Shown one piece after another: positions 18,592 to 28,400 of a stretch of 64,000 nt of DNA. The position numbers and the translations under genes were made by a program. Origin of the DNA: Weissella oryzae SG25 (lineage in GTDB: Bacteria; Bacillota; Bacilli; Lactobacillales; Lactobacillaceae); contig NZ_DF820487.1 in the NCBI RefSeq assembly GCF_000691805.2, positions 1-64,000 on the forward strand, read 5' to 3'. Within the stretch, counting starts at the first letter, position 1. Every line of letters begins with the position of its first letter. The notes beneath the pieces are model-generated. The model did no database searches, was not told the DNA's origin, and saw only the letters and a list, made by a program, of their open reading frames with translations.

Positions 18592-19944
18592 ATGGACGAA
18601 CGCTTCGAAACACATTTAACATCAGTGGGGATTACCGAACTGACGCCAATTCAAAGGGCTACTGCAACGGCCTTAGCTGAGGGTCAATCAATTAATGCCT
18701 TGGCGCCAACTGGGACGGGTAAGACTTTGGCCTTTGTTTGGCCCCTACTGCCGCGTTTGACTGCTGATGACGGGGAGCAACTTTTAGTCTTAGCACCCTC
18801 ACAAGAATTAGCGATGCAAACAACCCGCGTAATGCGTGAGTGGGCGGCGCTACTTGGGTTACGCGTATTATCAATTACAGGTGGAGCAAACGTTAAAAAT
18901 CAGTTAGACCGCTTAAAGAAGCATCCTGAGATTTTAGTTGGAACACCAGGCCGGGTAGCTGAGTTAGTGGCTAGTGGGAAGTTAAAATTACAGCGAATTA
19001 AGACTCTGATTTTAGATGAAGCAGATATTTTGTTACAAGAAGAAACAGCTAATCAAATTGACCAAGTTTGGGATGTAATTGATGATGCTGATGTTCAGGT
19101 GGCTTTGTTTGGGGCGACTGACCTTGACCCAAGTGTTGCTGCAGGCCTCTTTGATCGTGATTTTGTCCAAATCGACCAACGTGATGTACCAATTCCGAGT
19201 GCAATTGAACATGAATTTTGGCTAACTGCAACGGATCAACGTGCCAAGCGGCTACGGCAATTAGCAGCGCAAAAGAAATTCCAAGCAATGGTATTCTTTA
19301 ATACAACTAAGCAATTAAAGATTACGGCATCTTATCTTGCCCATGAACATGTAGCCATGGCAACCTTAGTGCGTGGTGACTCATCATCAACACGGCAAAA
19401 GTCATTAGAAGATTTTCGTAAGGGCAAGGCTAAATTCTTATTGACGACAGACGTAGCAGCCCGAGGACTTGATATTACGGACCTTTCAGCGGTAATCAAT
19501 TTTGATTTACCACGGGATGGTGAAACTTATACACACCGGGCTGGACGAACTGGTCGTATGGGTAAGGTTGGTCAAGTAATTTCCTTTGGTAATGACCACG
19601 ATTTGCGTGACCTACGACGAAAAGTTGCGGTTGAAATTAATTTGACTGGTAAACCCGGGCAAAGAAATCAACAAAATGAACGCGCAGAGGTTGTAACTGA
19701 TACGACCAGTTCAGTTGAAGCACCAACCAAGCCAGCAACAAATTCAAGTAAGGTAAGTGCTGATACGGCAACCAAGCCAAGAAAAATTGTGCTTGGCGGT
19801 CAAAATAAAAAGAAGGCAACTAAGCGGTCAAAACCAGTGGTTGAGCAAGTTAGCCGCGAAGAACGTTTTGAAAAAGAAAAGCAGGCTAAACGGAAACACT
19901 CAAAGAATAAAGGTAAGCCCAAACGCTTTAGTCAAGCCGACTAG
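18592..19944 (+). CDS. DEAD-box RNA helicase
   Basis: 450-residue ATP-dependent RNA helicase. Motifs in order: Q motif (ELTPIQRATA), Walker A APTGTGKT, GG and TPGR (VGTPGR), LDEAD, motif III as FGATD (Gly in place of the usual Ser of SAT), and the C-terminal HRAGRTGRMG. Residues about 365-450 form a Lys/Arg-rich disordered tail likely to bind RNA. Similar in size to Firmicutes CshB/YfmL helicases in ribosome assembly and cold adaptation. GGAGAC precedes the ATG. Confidence 0.93.
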   Translation: MDERFETHLTSVGITELTPIQRATATALAEGQSINALAPTGTGKTLAFVWPLLPRLTADDGEQLLVLAPSQELAMQTTRVMREWAALLGLRVLSITGGANVKNQLDRLKKHPEILVGTPGRVAELVASGKLKLQRIKTLILDEADILLQEETANQIDQVWDVIDDADVQVALFGATDLDPSVAAGLFDRDFVQIDQRDVPIPSAIEHEFWLTATDQRAKRLRQLAAQKKFQAMVFFNTTKQLKITASYLAHEHVAMATLVRGDSSSTRQKSLEDFRKGKAKFLLTTDVAARGLDITDLSAVINFDLPRDGETYTHRAGRTGRMGKVGQVISFGNDHDLRDLRRKVAVEINLTGKPGQRNQQNERAEVVTDTTSSVEAPTKPATNSSKVSADTATKPRKIVLGGQNKKKATKRSKPVVEQVSREERFEKEKQAKRKHSKNKGKPKRFSQAD

Positions 19945-20092
19945 AAAAAGGCTTACGAGTTTATTCAAGATATGTGTAGACAATTGTAAGTTAAGGTCAT
20001 AGAATAGAACGTTGAGTGTTTGTAATAACTTTTGTGAACAGACATTAATCCTTTATGGGATTGTCTAAATTTTAATTATTAGGAGTGAAATA

Positions 20093-21928
20093 ATGTGGCG
20101 CTTTCTTAAGCGAGTTTTGATTGGAAAACCGCTCAAAACTTTGGACGAAGGTGGTCAGCACTTGAATCGTTTCAAGGCGTTGGCACTTTTGTCACCGGAT
20201 GCTTTGTCATCCGTTGCGTATGGACCAGAACAAGTAACAATTGCGCTGTTTGCAGTTAGTGCATTAACGCTTTGGATGCAAATTCCAATTGCAATTCTTG
20301 TTTTGGTACTTTTGGCAGCGATTACCTTTTCTTATCAGCAAATTATCCATGCCTATCCTGGTGGTGGTGGAGCTTACATGGTTTCATCAGAAAACTGGGG
20401 TAAGCGGGCTGGCTTAGTTGCTGGTGGTTCGCTACTAGTTGATTATATGTTGACGGTTGCCGTTTCCGTTTCCTCAGGAATGGACGCAATTGCAGCTGCG
20501 ATTCCGGGTCTGCGACCTTACTCAATTTTAATCTCAATCTTAATTATCTTAGGGCTAATGGTGATTAACCTTCGAGGTGTGCGGGAGTCAGCAACATTCT
20601 TGATGATTCCGGTCTATCTCTTTATCCTTACCATTGCCATTATGTTGGTTGTCGGTTTGTATAATGTTGCAACGGGTGCAGTACCATATATGGCAACGGC
20701 CCATATTGGTCAATCAGCTGGTGGCATTTCAATTGTTTTGTTCCTACGAGCATTCTCAAGTGGTTCATCTTCATTGACCGGAGTTGAAGCAATTTCAAAT
20801 GCCGTTCCTAACTTTAAGGAACCTAAGGCCAAAAACGCAGCAGGTACCTTGTTGATGATGTCAGCAATCCTTGGCTTCTTCTTTGCTGGAATTACCTTCT
20901 TGTCATATTATTATGGTATCGTACCTAAAAATGATACGACGGTTTTGGCCCAAATTACTGAGCGGACCTTTAATGGTCGTGGGGTAGCCTTCTACATTAT
21001 TCAGTTATCGACCGCTTTGATTTTGGCCGTGGCTGCAAATACTGGTTTTTCAGCTTTCCCACAGCTTGCCTTTAATTTAGCTAAAGATAAGTTCATGCCC
21101 CATAGTTATATGGATAAGGGTGACCGGTTAGGCTACTCAAATGGAATTATTTCTTTGGCGGTCGGCGCAATCATCTTGATTTTTATTTTCAATGGTTCAG
21201 TTGAAGAATTGATACCACTATATGCGGTTGGTGTTTTCACACCGTTCACATTGAGTCAATCAGGAATGATTATTCATTGGAATCGTCTGCGTGGTGCGCA
21301 TTGGCAGTTTAAGGCAATGATTAACTTTATTGGTGCTGCAATTTCTGGCTTGTTAGTCGTGACTTTATTCTGGTTACACTTCCAATCTGCTTGGCCTTAC
21401 TTGATTTTGATGCCGATTATGGCCTTAGTCTTTACAAAGATTAACCACCATTATCAAATGGTTGCTAAGCAATTACGGGTAATTTCACAAGAGCCAATCA
21501 AGCGGCATCATTATGATGGTGCAACAGTTGTTGTTTTGGTATCAAACTTGACCAAGGTTACTGCTCAAGCAGTTGACTATGCCCAATCAATTGGTGATCG
21601 GGTATTAGCAATGCACGTATCTTTTGATTCGAATCCGGCTAAGGAGCACCGTTTGGGTGTTGAATTTAAAGATGAATTCCCAGATGTACGCTATGTGGAT
21701 ATTCATTCATCTTATCGTTCAATTACTGAACCTGCGAGCCGTTTCGTTGATGAAATTGCTAAGGGTGCTCAAGAGCGGAACCATTCTTTGACAATCTTGA
21801 TTCCACAGTTTGTGCCAAGAAAGAGTTGGCAGCATGCCTTGCATAATCAAAATTCGTTACGCTTACGGGCTGCTTTGAGTCGACGAAATGTAACGGTTTC
21901 GACTTATTACTTCCACCTAGAAGAGTAG
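20093..21928 (+). CDS. APC-superfamily amino acid/cation permease
   Basis: 611-residue membrane transporter with about 12 hydrophobic segments in the first 455 residues and a cytoplasmic C-terminal domain of about 150 residues (KRHHYDGATVVVLVSNLTK onward). The N-terminal pattern GKPLKTLDEGGQHLNRFKAL then SPDALSSVAYGPEQ and the GGGAYM motif are typical of the long APC permeases of Firmicutes. Substrate is not determined by sequence. Own terminator; upstream 148 bases contain AT-rich sequence and an AGGAGTG ribosome binding site but no clear riboswitch. Confidence 0.88.
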   Translation: MWRFLKRVLIGKPLKTLDEGGQHLNRFKALALLSPDALSSVAYGPEQVTIALFAVSALTLWMQIPIAILVLVLLAAITFSYQQIIHAYPGGGGAYMVSSENWGKRAGLVAGGSLLVDYMLTVAVSVSSGMDAIAAAIPGLRPYSILISILIILGLMVINLRGVRESATFLMIPVYLFILTIAIMLVVGLYNVATGAVPYMATAHIGQSAGGISIVLFLRAFSSGSSSLTGVEAISNAVPNFKEPKAKNAAGTLLMMSAILGFFFAGITFLSYYYGIVPKNDTTVLAQITERTFNGRGVAFYIIQLSTALILAVAANTGFSAFPQLAFNLAKDKFMPHSYMDKGDRLGYSNGIISLAVGAIILIFIFNGSVEELIPLYAVGVFTPFTLSQSGMIIHWNRLRGAHWQFKAMINFIGAAISGLLVVTLFWLHFQSAWPYLILMPIMALVFTKINHHYQMVAKQLRVISQEPIKRHHYDGATVVVLVSNLTKVTAQAVDYAQSIGDRVLAMHVSFDSNPAKEHRLGVEFKDEFPDVRYVDIHSSYRSITEPASRFVDEIAKGAQERNHSLTILIPQFVPRKSWQHALHNQNSLRLRAALSRRNVTVSTYYFHLEE

Positions 21929-21966
21929 TTAATTGATTCGTTTAGGTTAATAATCTGTAAAATACT

Positions 21967-21999
21967 AAGAGTGAGCTCAACTTGAGCTTGCTCTTTTTT
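21967..21999 (+). terminator. Terminator after the APC permease
   Basis: AAGAGTGAGCTCAA pairs with TTGAGCTTGCTCTT and is followed by a T-run. Confidence 0.85.
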
Positions 22000-22041
22000 G
22001 TTGGGTGTATTAGTGCGTTAATAAGACTGAAGATATTGTAC

Positions 22042-22080
22042 TTGATATCTGTACAACTATAGTGATATAATTGTTGTACA
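22042..22080 (+). promoter_or_regulatory. Promoter and autoregulatory operator of the toxin-antitoxin pair
   Basis: -35 TTGATA (22042-22047), an 18-base spacer, -10 TATAAT (22066-22071). The inverted repeat TGTACAAC (22050-22057) and GTTGTACA (22073-22080) brackets the -10, the expected layout for repression by the antitoxin or the complex. YefM family operators also centre on a TGTACA-type palindrome. Confidence 0.75.
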
Positions 22081-22097
22081 AGAAGGAGGTACGAGTT

Positions 22098-22358
22098 ATG
22101 CAGCAAGCTTTTACACCGTCAAACGCACGGCAAAACTTTTTTGCCATCTTACGTGATACTGCTACTGAACACCGGCCTATTATTATTCAACAAAAAGATG
22201 AAAATTTAGACGCTGTCATTATTAATCGTAAAGATTATGAAGCGATGGAAGAAACCATGGCTTTGATGATGAACGGACAGTTACAAGATGCGCTAGAACG
22301 CGAGAAAAATTCAGTTGGGGTTACGAATATCGATGATATCGATTGGGATAACCTATAA
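22098..22358 (+). CDS. Antitoxin, YefM/Phd family
   Basis: 86-residue antitoxin. The N-terminal DNA-binding fold has the YefM pattern (ARQNFFAILRDTATEHRPIIIQQKDENLDAVIINRKDYEAMEET as separate conserved blocks), and the acidic C-terminal tail (DDIDWDNL) is the toxin-neutralising part. ATG 22098 lies eight bases after AAGGAGG. The stop overlaps the toxin ATG by one base, giving the coupled antitoxin-first order. It should repress its own promoter at the palindrome described. Confidence 0.92.
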   Translation: MQQAFTPSNARQNFFAILRDTATEHRPIIIQQKDENLDAVIINRKDYEAMEETMALMMNGQLQDALEREKNSVGVTNIDDIDWDNL

Positions 22359-22624
22359 TGGCCAATTTTGAAGTTGTGATTGAAAATTCAGCAAAACTTG
22401 ATTTGAAAAAAATAGGCAAAGCCAATTTGAAAAGTCAGTTTCTAAAAGTTGTTGAACAATTAAAAGATGACCCCTTTAAAATTAATCAGCGATTCGAAAA
22501 ATTAAAGCCCCCAGTTGAAGGTAAATACTCACGTAGAATTAATGGACAGCATCGAGTTGTCTATAAAGTTAATCAAGCAAATAAGCAGGTAGTAATTTTG
22601 TCTGATTATGGCCATTATGAATGA
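22358..22624 (+). CDS. mRNA interferase toxin, Txe/YoeB family
   Basis: 88-residue ribosome-dependent endoribonuclease of the RelE fold. Family signature at the C-terminal half: GKYSRRINGQHRVVYKV followed by VVILSDYGHYE, where the Arg, His and terminal Tyr positions correspond to YoeB active-site residues. The core LKPPVEGKYSRR is typical. All recognised catalytic positions are intact, so the toxin is probably active and held by the antitoxin. Confidence 0.92.
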   Translation: MANFEVVIENSAKLDLKKIGKANLKSQFLKVVEQLKDDPFKINQRFEKLKPPVEGKYSRRINGQHRVVYKVNQANKQVVILSDYGHYE

Positions 22625-22630
22625 CGATTG

Positions 22631-22672
22631 AAAGCCGTTTACTGCGATTTGAATAGCAGTAAATGGCTTTTT
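22631..22672 (+). terminator. Terminator after the toxin gene
   Basis: AAAGCCGTTTACTGC pairs with GCAGTAAATGGCTTT with one G-T pair and is followed by Ts. Confidence 0.85.
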
Positions 22673-22825
22673 ATGTTTGACTAATTAGCTTTGCTGGAAT
22701 TGATTGATAAGTGAGGGGCTTTTGACAAGTAAGTGCGTGTTAATGCACGTTAGTATAAAGGTGTTCAAATTAACGATTGAAAAAGATTGTTAAAGGAACA
22801 ATAAATTGACTATTGGAGGGAGCTT

Positions 22826-23680
22826 ATGAATATTATTGATATGCGTGAATCTTGGGGGCAACAATGGGAAAGTGCTGGTCGTAGCGATTACCCAATTAAG
22901 ATGATCGTGATTCATGGAATGGCAACAACACAAGCAGACTTGTTTCCAAAGGCTTGGGATGAGTCGGGAGTATCAGCACACTATGGTGTGAAGGATGAGC
23001 GGGTTGAACTTTATGTTGCACCAGAAGATACAGCTTGGCATGCCGGCAATTGGAGTGTTAATTTACGTTCAATTGGGGTTGAACATTTAAATAGCACTGG
23101 TGCACCAACCTGGGAGTTTTCTAAGGCAACCCTAGCTAGCTCAGTTAAATTTATTGCATCACTAATTAAGAAGTATGGGCTATCGGTGAATGATGTGCAT
23201 ATGCACCAAGAGTTTACGCCAACGGAATGTCCCCAATCATTAGCAAAACCAGCAGCCTGGCAGGCATATTTAAAGCGCATTGCTGCTTTAACTGGAGATA
23301 CTGTTAAGTATGAAACCAAGCTAGCACCAAATGGAAAATTTAGTGAGTTGGTGATTAAGAAGATGCAAACGGTACTAGGTTTGCCAGCTGATGGTGTGAT
23401 TAGTTCACAACCATTGTCAAATCAGGCCAATTTTGATAACGATCAAGGATTTGATTTTGTTCCTGATGCACAGGCACAAGGTTCAGCGACTGTCCGGGTA
23501 ATGCAAAAAGGTTTAGGGTTAGCTGTAGATGGTTTCTTTGATTCAAAGCTAGTATTGGCTTTGCAAAATCGCTATGAATTAGCTGATAATCTTGAAGGAC
23601 GTGTGACTAAGAAGTTTATCACTAATTTGCAGGCACAATTAAATACAAATTTAGAGACCTTCACAGGTTCTTTGAAGTAA
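22826..23680 (+). CDS. N-acetylmuramoyl-L-alanine amidase, phage-lysin-like
   Basis: 284 residues. The N-terminal amidase_2/PGRP-type zinc domain (about residues 20-150) contains the zinc ligand segments IVIHGMATT, AWHAG and HQEFTPTECPQS, plus GVSAHYGV. The C-terminal half has two short similar modules (KMQTVLGLPADGVISS and VMQKGLGLAVDGFFDS), matching peptidoglycan-binding domain type repeats. There is no signal peptide, as in phage lysins that rely on a holin, yet no holin or phage gene is adjacent. GGAGGG precedes the ATG. Function as wall hydrolase is secure; physiological role is not. Confidence 0.88.
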   Translation: MNIIDMRESWGQQWESAGRSDYPIKMIVIHGMATTQADLFPKAWDESGVSAHYGVKDERVELYVAPEDTAWHAGNWSVNLRSIGVEHLNSTGAPTWEFSKATLASSVKFIASLIKKYGLSVNDVHMHQEFTPTECPQSLAKPAAWQAYLKRIAALTGDTVKYETKLAPNGKFSELVIKKMQTVLGLPADGVISSQPLSNQANFDNDQGFDFVPDAQAQGSATVRVMQKGLGLAVDGFFDSKLVLALQNRYELADNLEGRVTKKFITNLQAQLNTNLETFTGSLK

Positions 23681-23694
23681 AGAAATAAAATAAA

Positions 23695-23729
23695 GCTCAG
23701 GTGTCTTTAATAAAGTTCCTGAGTTTTTT
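23695..23729 (+). terminator. Terminator after the amidase
   Basis: GCTCAGG and CCTGAG arms followed by TTTTTT. Confidence 0.75.
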
Positions 23730-23859
23730 GAATTAAGAAACTGCACAGCCATACATCTAGAAAATCTGACGTAAATCATTGTCTTTTCTTGGTTAATTGT
23801 GTTTTACTGGAATTTACTTTAACATTAAGAAAGTGATTATATTGAGAGGATGCGAAATT

Positions 23860-24843
23860 ATGGACTACACAATAGAGGATTTTCGCCAAGCCTTGCAGGA
23901 TGTTCGGCGGCGTGTGCATGCCGGTGAATTACTTGATAGTTTAGGAACTGAATTAGGTCGCTTGTTGGATGAGCTTGATTATGATCAGCCAACACCAGTC
24001 AGTCAATTAAATGAAAAAGAACTAGATAAAATTCAAAAGCTGTTGGCAGATAAACAAGCTGAATTAGGAACAGAAGGTGGTACACAGCTTGAAGATGCAG
24101 AACTGATTGCAATTTTAAGTGGTCTAAGGCAAACAGATCCAAAGTTACGCGATCAAGGTGTTTTTTTCTTTATTACGGATGCCTTACAACATGGTGTTTT
24201 TTCACAAAGACAGCTGCTATTAATGACACGGTATTTGCTACAGGATAACGTATTGTTTTCCCATATAACTGAGGAAGAGAATGATGGCATTTTTATGCGC
24301 TCATTCACAGTTTTCCTACTCTCAATGCTTAACTATGCTAATCGTAATCAGGCGCAGGATGTTTTCGGTGACCAACTGCGTGAAGCTATGATTCAACAGG
24401 TAGCCCTCTACTTAGCTTTGGAACGGGATTATCGGGGCTTCGTGGGCGAAAAAGGCTGGGCACACACCTTTATGCACATTGCAAATCTTCTTGATGAGCT
24501 AACCGCCGATGTAAATGTGTTGCGGGCTGATAAGTTATTCTTATTGACCTTATTAGTTGAGCGGCTTAAGCGTTTGGATGGGCCACTCGTTATGGGGGAA
24601 AACCAACGAATAGCAGCCTATATCACACATATTGTTAATATGAATGACCTTTATGCTAATTATTTTTTGAAGGTCTTGAAACAATGGCGACAAGAATTGA
24701 CGCGGCGGCCACAACCAACAACTGAGGCCGAATGGCATCAATTTTATAATCAAATGCGCATATTCCAAGCACTACTGTTACGTAAAAACCTACCAAGTGA
24801 CATTTATGACTATCTGAATGAGGCGCGAAACTTTTTAGCCTAA
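23860..24843 (+). CDS. DUF2785 domain protein
   Basis: 327-residue soluble, largely helical protein. The central GEKGWAHTFMHIANLLDEL segment is the conserved signature of DUF2785, whose function is unknown. AGAGGATG precedes the ATG. It has its own terminator and no informative neighbours. Confidence 0.75.
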   Translation: MDYTIEDFRQALQDVRRRVHAGELLDSLGTELGRLLDELDYDQPTPVSQLNEKELDKIQKLLADKQAELGTEGGTQLEDAELIAILSGLRQTDPKLRDQGVFFFITDALQHGVFSQRQLLLMTRYLLQDNVLFSHITEEENDGIFMRSFTVFLLSMLNYANRNQAQDVFGDQLREAMIQQVALYLALERDYRGFVGEKGWAHTFMHIANLLDELTADVNVLRADKLFLLTLLVERLKRLDGPLVMGENQRIAAYITHIVNMNDLYANYFLKVLKQWRQELTRRPQPTTEAEWHQFYNQMRIFQALLLRKNLPSDIYDYLNEARNFLA

Positions 24844-24880
24844 TTAGAAAAAAGTTCACAATGTAAATATATAAGTTTAG

Positions 24881-24907
24881 ACCAGCGATAATATCGTTGG
24901 TTTTTTT
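24881..24907 (+). terminator. Terminator after the DUF2785 gene
   Basis: ACCAGCGAT pairs with ATCGTTGGT (one G-T) and is followed by a run of Ts. Confidence 0.8.
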
Positions 24908-25421
24908 GTTTTTACTAAGGTTAAGGTGCAATGTACTTTAAAAAAGTGACACAAAATAGTAAGGATTTGAAATTTGAGTATATTACTTGAATATTTTAAA
25001 TCCTTGGCATGAAAAAATTGTTTTGTATAAATTGTTTGTCTTTTCCTGAATTCAACCATACAGGTTTTTAAGTGGATTTTGCCTTTAAAGCTTTTTAAGT
25101 TGGTGATGTAAGCGCTATATCAATTAGCAAGTGTTTTACTAGCTTAGGCAGGTTTTTAATCATTTAAAACAACTGATTTAAAAATCCGATAAGTAGTATT
25201 TTACGAAGCAAATATTAATTAATTAATATAGATAATTATAATACCTTTTATATTTTTATATAAATGGTTAAATCCAAAGTATCAATTGATTTATCAGGAT
25301 TTGAGTTTTGAAATTCCCCGGAAATTGTTTTGTGGTATATAATTACAAGGTATATATTTTGCATTTAAATTTGCAAAAAAGTTTCAAATGAGAGCGTTAA
25401 TGAGAGAAAGAGGCACCCTCA
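24908..25421 (+). promoter_or_regulatory. Long AT-rich regulatory region of the giant adhesin
   Basis: About 510 bases without a gene. A TATAAT box lies near 25338-25343 about 80 bases before the start, without a good -35. An inverted repeat TTTTGCA/TGCAAAA (25357-25378) follows in the leader. A cre-like site lies upstream at 25107-25120. The ribosome binding site before the adhesin is weak (AGAAAGAGG about 12 bases upstream). Confidence 0.5.
25107..25120 (+). promoter_or_regulatory. cre-like site upstream of the adhesin
   Basis: TGTAAGCGCTATAT matches the catabolite-response consensus TGWAANCGNTNWCA at 12 of 14 positions, missing only the last two. It is about 300 bases upstream of the adhesin, so direct control is uncertain. 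Confidence 0.35.
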
Positions 25422-28400
25422 ATGAAAGATAATCCAAAAGTTCAAGCGTTAATTCATAAAGATATTTTCAAACACACCCATTTTAGAGCCTGGAAAAAGG
25501 GGAAGCATTGGTTGTATGCTTCCGCTTTGTTACCCATGGCAGCGGTCGGCATGTTAACAATTACAACACCAACTGCATCAGCAGATACAACGCCACCAAC
25601 CGTAGATACTAATTCGGCGGCGAGTGCAGTCAGTTCGGGTAGTAGCGTAAGTTCGTCACAGGCGAGTTCAGCAGTCAGTGCTAGCAGTAGTGTCGCAGTG
25701 AGTTCCAATGCGTCGGTTGCGCCGGCGGGTGAACAAATTATTACGCCAGGTACAAGCAATTCTTCAGCGGCTGCGAATTCTTCTTATGCTGCTAATGCGC
25801 TGTCGAGTAATACAACAACCGTTAGTAGTTCAACAGTAACTACTACGAGCAGTGCGGCTGATGGGACGGTGCAGATGTTGAGCAGCGCATCATCAAATCA
25901 AATGGACTATGTTGTTCAAAATAGTGCAATTGATATGACATCTGCTGCATCATTTTCAGGGACGTTTACCGCTACTACGAACCAGGCTTCATCATATGGA
26001 AATGGCTTTGGGTTTGTTTTGGTCCCAGAAACAGCGAGTGAAATTGCCAGTAATGTGGCTAATAATTCAGTTGGTGCACAGATAACCGCAACGGTGACCT
26101 ATCCGCAAGCCGGTGGTTATGGAATTGGCGGCATGGCTGATGCTGTTTTCATTGGGCATGATGCTTATTTAGGTGCAATGGATGGTGCAACCCTCTTTAC
26201 TTATGCCAATGCTGCTAATGCAGTTATTCGGACCACAAATGCAAGTGGCTCATTAGTGGGAACCGCGATGACCACCAATGCAGCGCCAACTAGTAGCCAA
26301 TATGTTGGCTCAGCTACCGGTGATTACGGTGTCCAATCTGGTAGTTCTTATATAGTTAAAGAATTAATCAGTGTCACCTGGACGCCAACTAAGGTTAATG
26401 CTGACGGAACTGTGACTGGCACGCTAGTTTATACTGTGACACCAATCAATGCGGTGACCGGTTTGGCTGGTACGCCAATTACGATTACCCAAACAAATGT
26501 CACGGTTTATAAGACCATGACGTTGGCGGCAGTGGCCGATGGGGGCACAATTGCGTCTGTTTCGTACAGCTATACCCCAGGGACAATCTCGGCAACTAAG
26601 GGAACTAGTCCAGTTGCGGTCAACTATGTTGATGCAAATGGAAATCAGATTGCAGCCCCTGCAACAATTACAGCAAACATTGGAGATACGGTTCGCGTCG
26701 TAAATGGTGACTTAACGCCGACAGCTGGTGATGCCTATGATTATGCAGCGCCAAGCATTGCAGGATATACCTTTGCTGCGGCTACGGCCACTACGGTACA
26801 AAATAATATTACTAGTTCTGCCGCAACCGCAGCTAACAACACAATTATTGTCACTTATACTATTTCGGCTGATGCGGCCGCTAATTCGGCTGCAAACCAA
26901 GCGGCCAGTGCGGTGGCTTATGCTGCTAGTGCCGCTGCGGCGGCCAGTTCAGCCGTGGCTACTTTAAATGCGCAATCAACAGCGAATAGTCAAATTGCTA
27001 GTATGGTCGCTGCTGTCAATTCAATGTCCGCCGCAGTTGCGGCTGCTAGTGCCGCAATTGCTGGTAATGATAAAACTGCTTATTATGGTGGATTAACTTG
27101 GAATACTGCTAGTGGGGTGGTGGCTTCTGATGCAACAGTTATCACGAGTATGACGGCTTCTTTGGCAGCAATCACTGCTAAATTAACTTCCGCTACGGCC
27201 GCAATTTCAGCCGCAGCTGCAATGAATAGTGCGGCAGCGAGTGCCGCTTCACAAGCGAGTGGTCAATCTTCGGCGGCTTCAGTGGCTGCTAGTATTGCGG
27301 ATAGTGCTCAAAATATCGCTAATAGTTACGCGCAAGCGGGGAATACTGCTTTAGCTAGTTCAGCGGTAGCAGTTGTAACTGCACAAACTTCGCTAGCGAT
27401 TCAAGATATTGCTAATGCAGCAAGTTATACTGTTGTGGCTTCAAGTTATAACGTTGCAGCAAACAGTTACGCAACGACTGCTAGTAGTTATGTGGCTGCT
27501 TATGTTGGATCATTAGCTCAGGCATCAAGCGCTACGGCTACGGCTGCCTATGTGACAACCAATGCAGCAACGATGTCAACGGCGATGACCGCCCAAAGCC
27601 AAGCCTTCACTAACTTTGCCAATTCAAGCGCTGCAGATAATAGTGCTGTTAGTTTGGTAAGTTCACAGAACTTAGTGACGAGTACCAATGCTAGTCAAGC
27701 TAACTCAAATGCTAAGTCAGCGGCTTCTTATGCAGCAGCTTGGCCTAGTGACCAAGCTTTAGCAAGTGAGAATGCAGTGGTTATAACCCAAACAAGCCTA
27801 GCTAATAGTGCTGCTAGTACAACTGCTAGCGCCGCCAGCCAAGCTAGCTCAGCAATTGCTACAGCATCATCATTAGCAGCGGCGGTTGATAGTATGACCA
27901 GTGCGGCAATTCTTGCAGCGGCACATAATACTAGTGATAACAACAGTGGTGCAGTTACAGCGGCTAGTCAGGCTTCATCAGCCGCACTCGCTTACAGCCT
28001 GGCTGTATCAACAGCAATTAGTGCTGAGGCTGTTGCAAGTTCAGCAATGTTAGTTGGAAGTTCGGCGGCCTCACTGGCAGCTTCTACGACCACATTAATG
28101 TCTTATACAGCTACTTCAGATTATTTCAAATCATACGCAAGTTCATTGACGAGCTCGGCCAATGCTGCTATTAGCAGCATGGCAGTAACTTCAGCAATGG
28201 TAGCATCAAATAACACAGCCCTGTCTTCCGCAGCGACAAACATCAGTTCTTTAGCTGCTTATAACACGGCGGTTGGTTCAATGTCAGCGGCAACCAATTC
28301 TGATGTTGCTTTGGCTTCAAGTGCGAGCGCAGCTGTAAGTACGGCTGTTAAGCAAATGTCTAATGCAACCTATTATGAAAGCTTGGCAATTGTTGATGTC

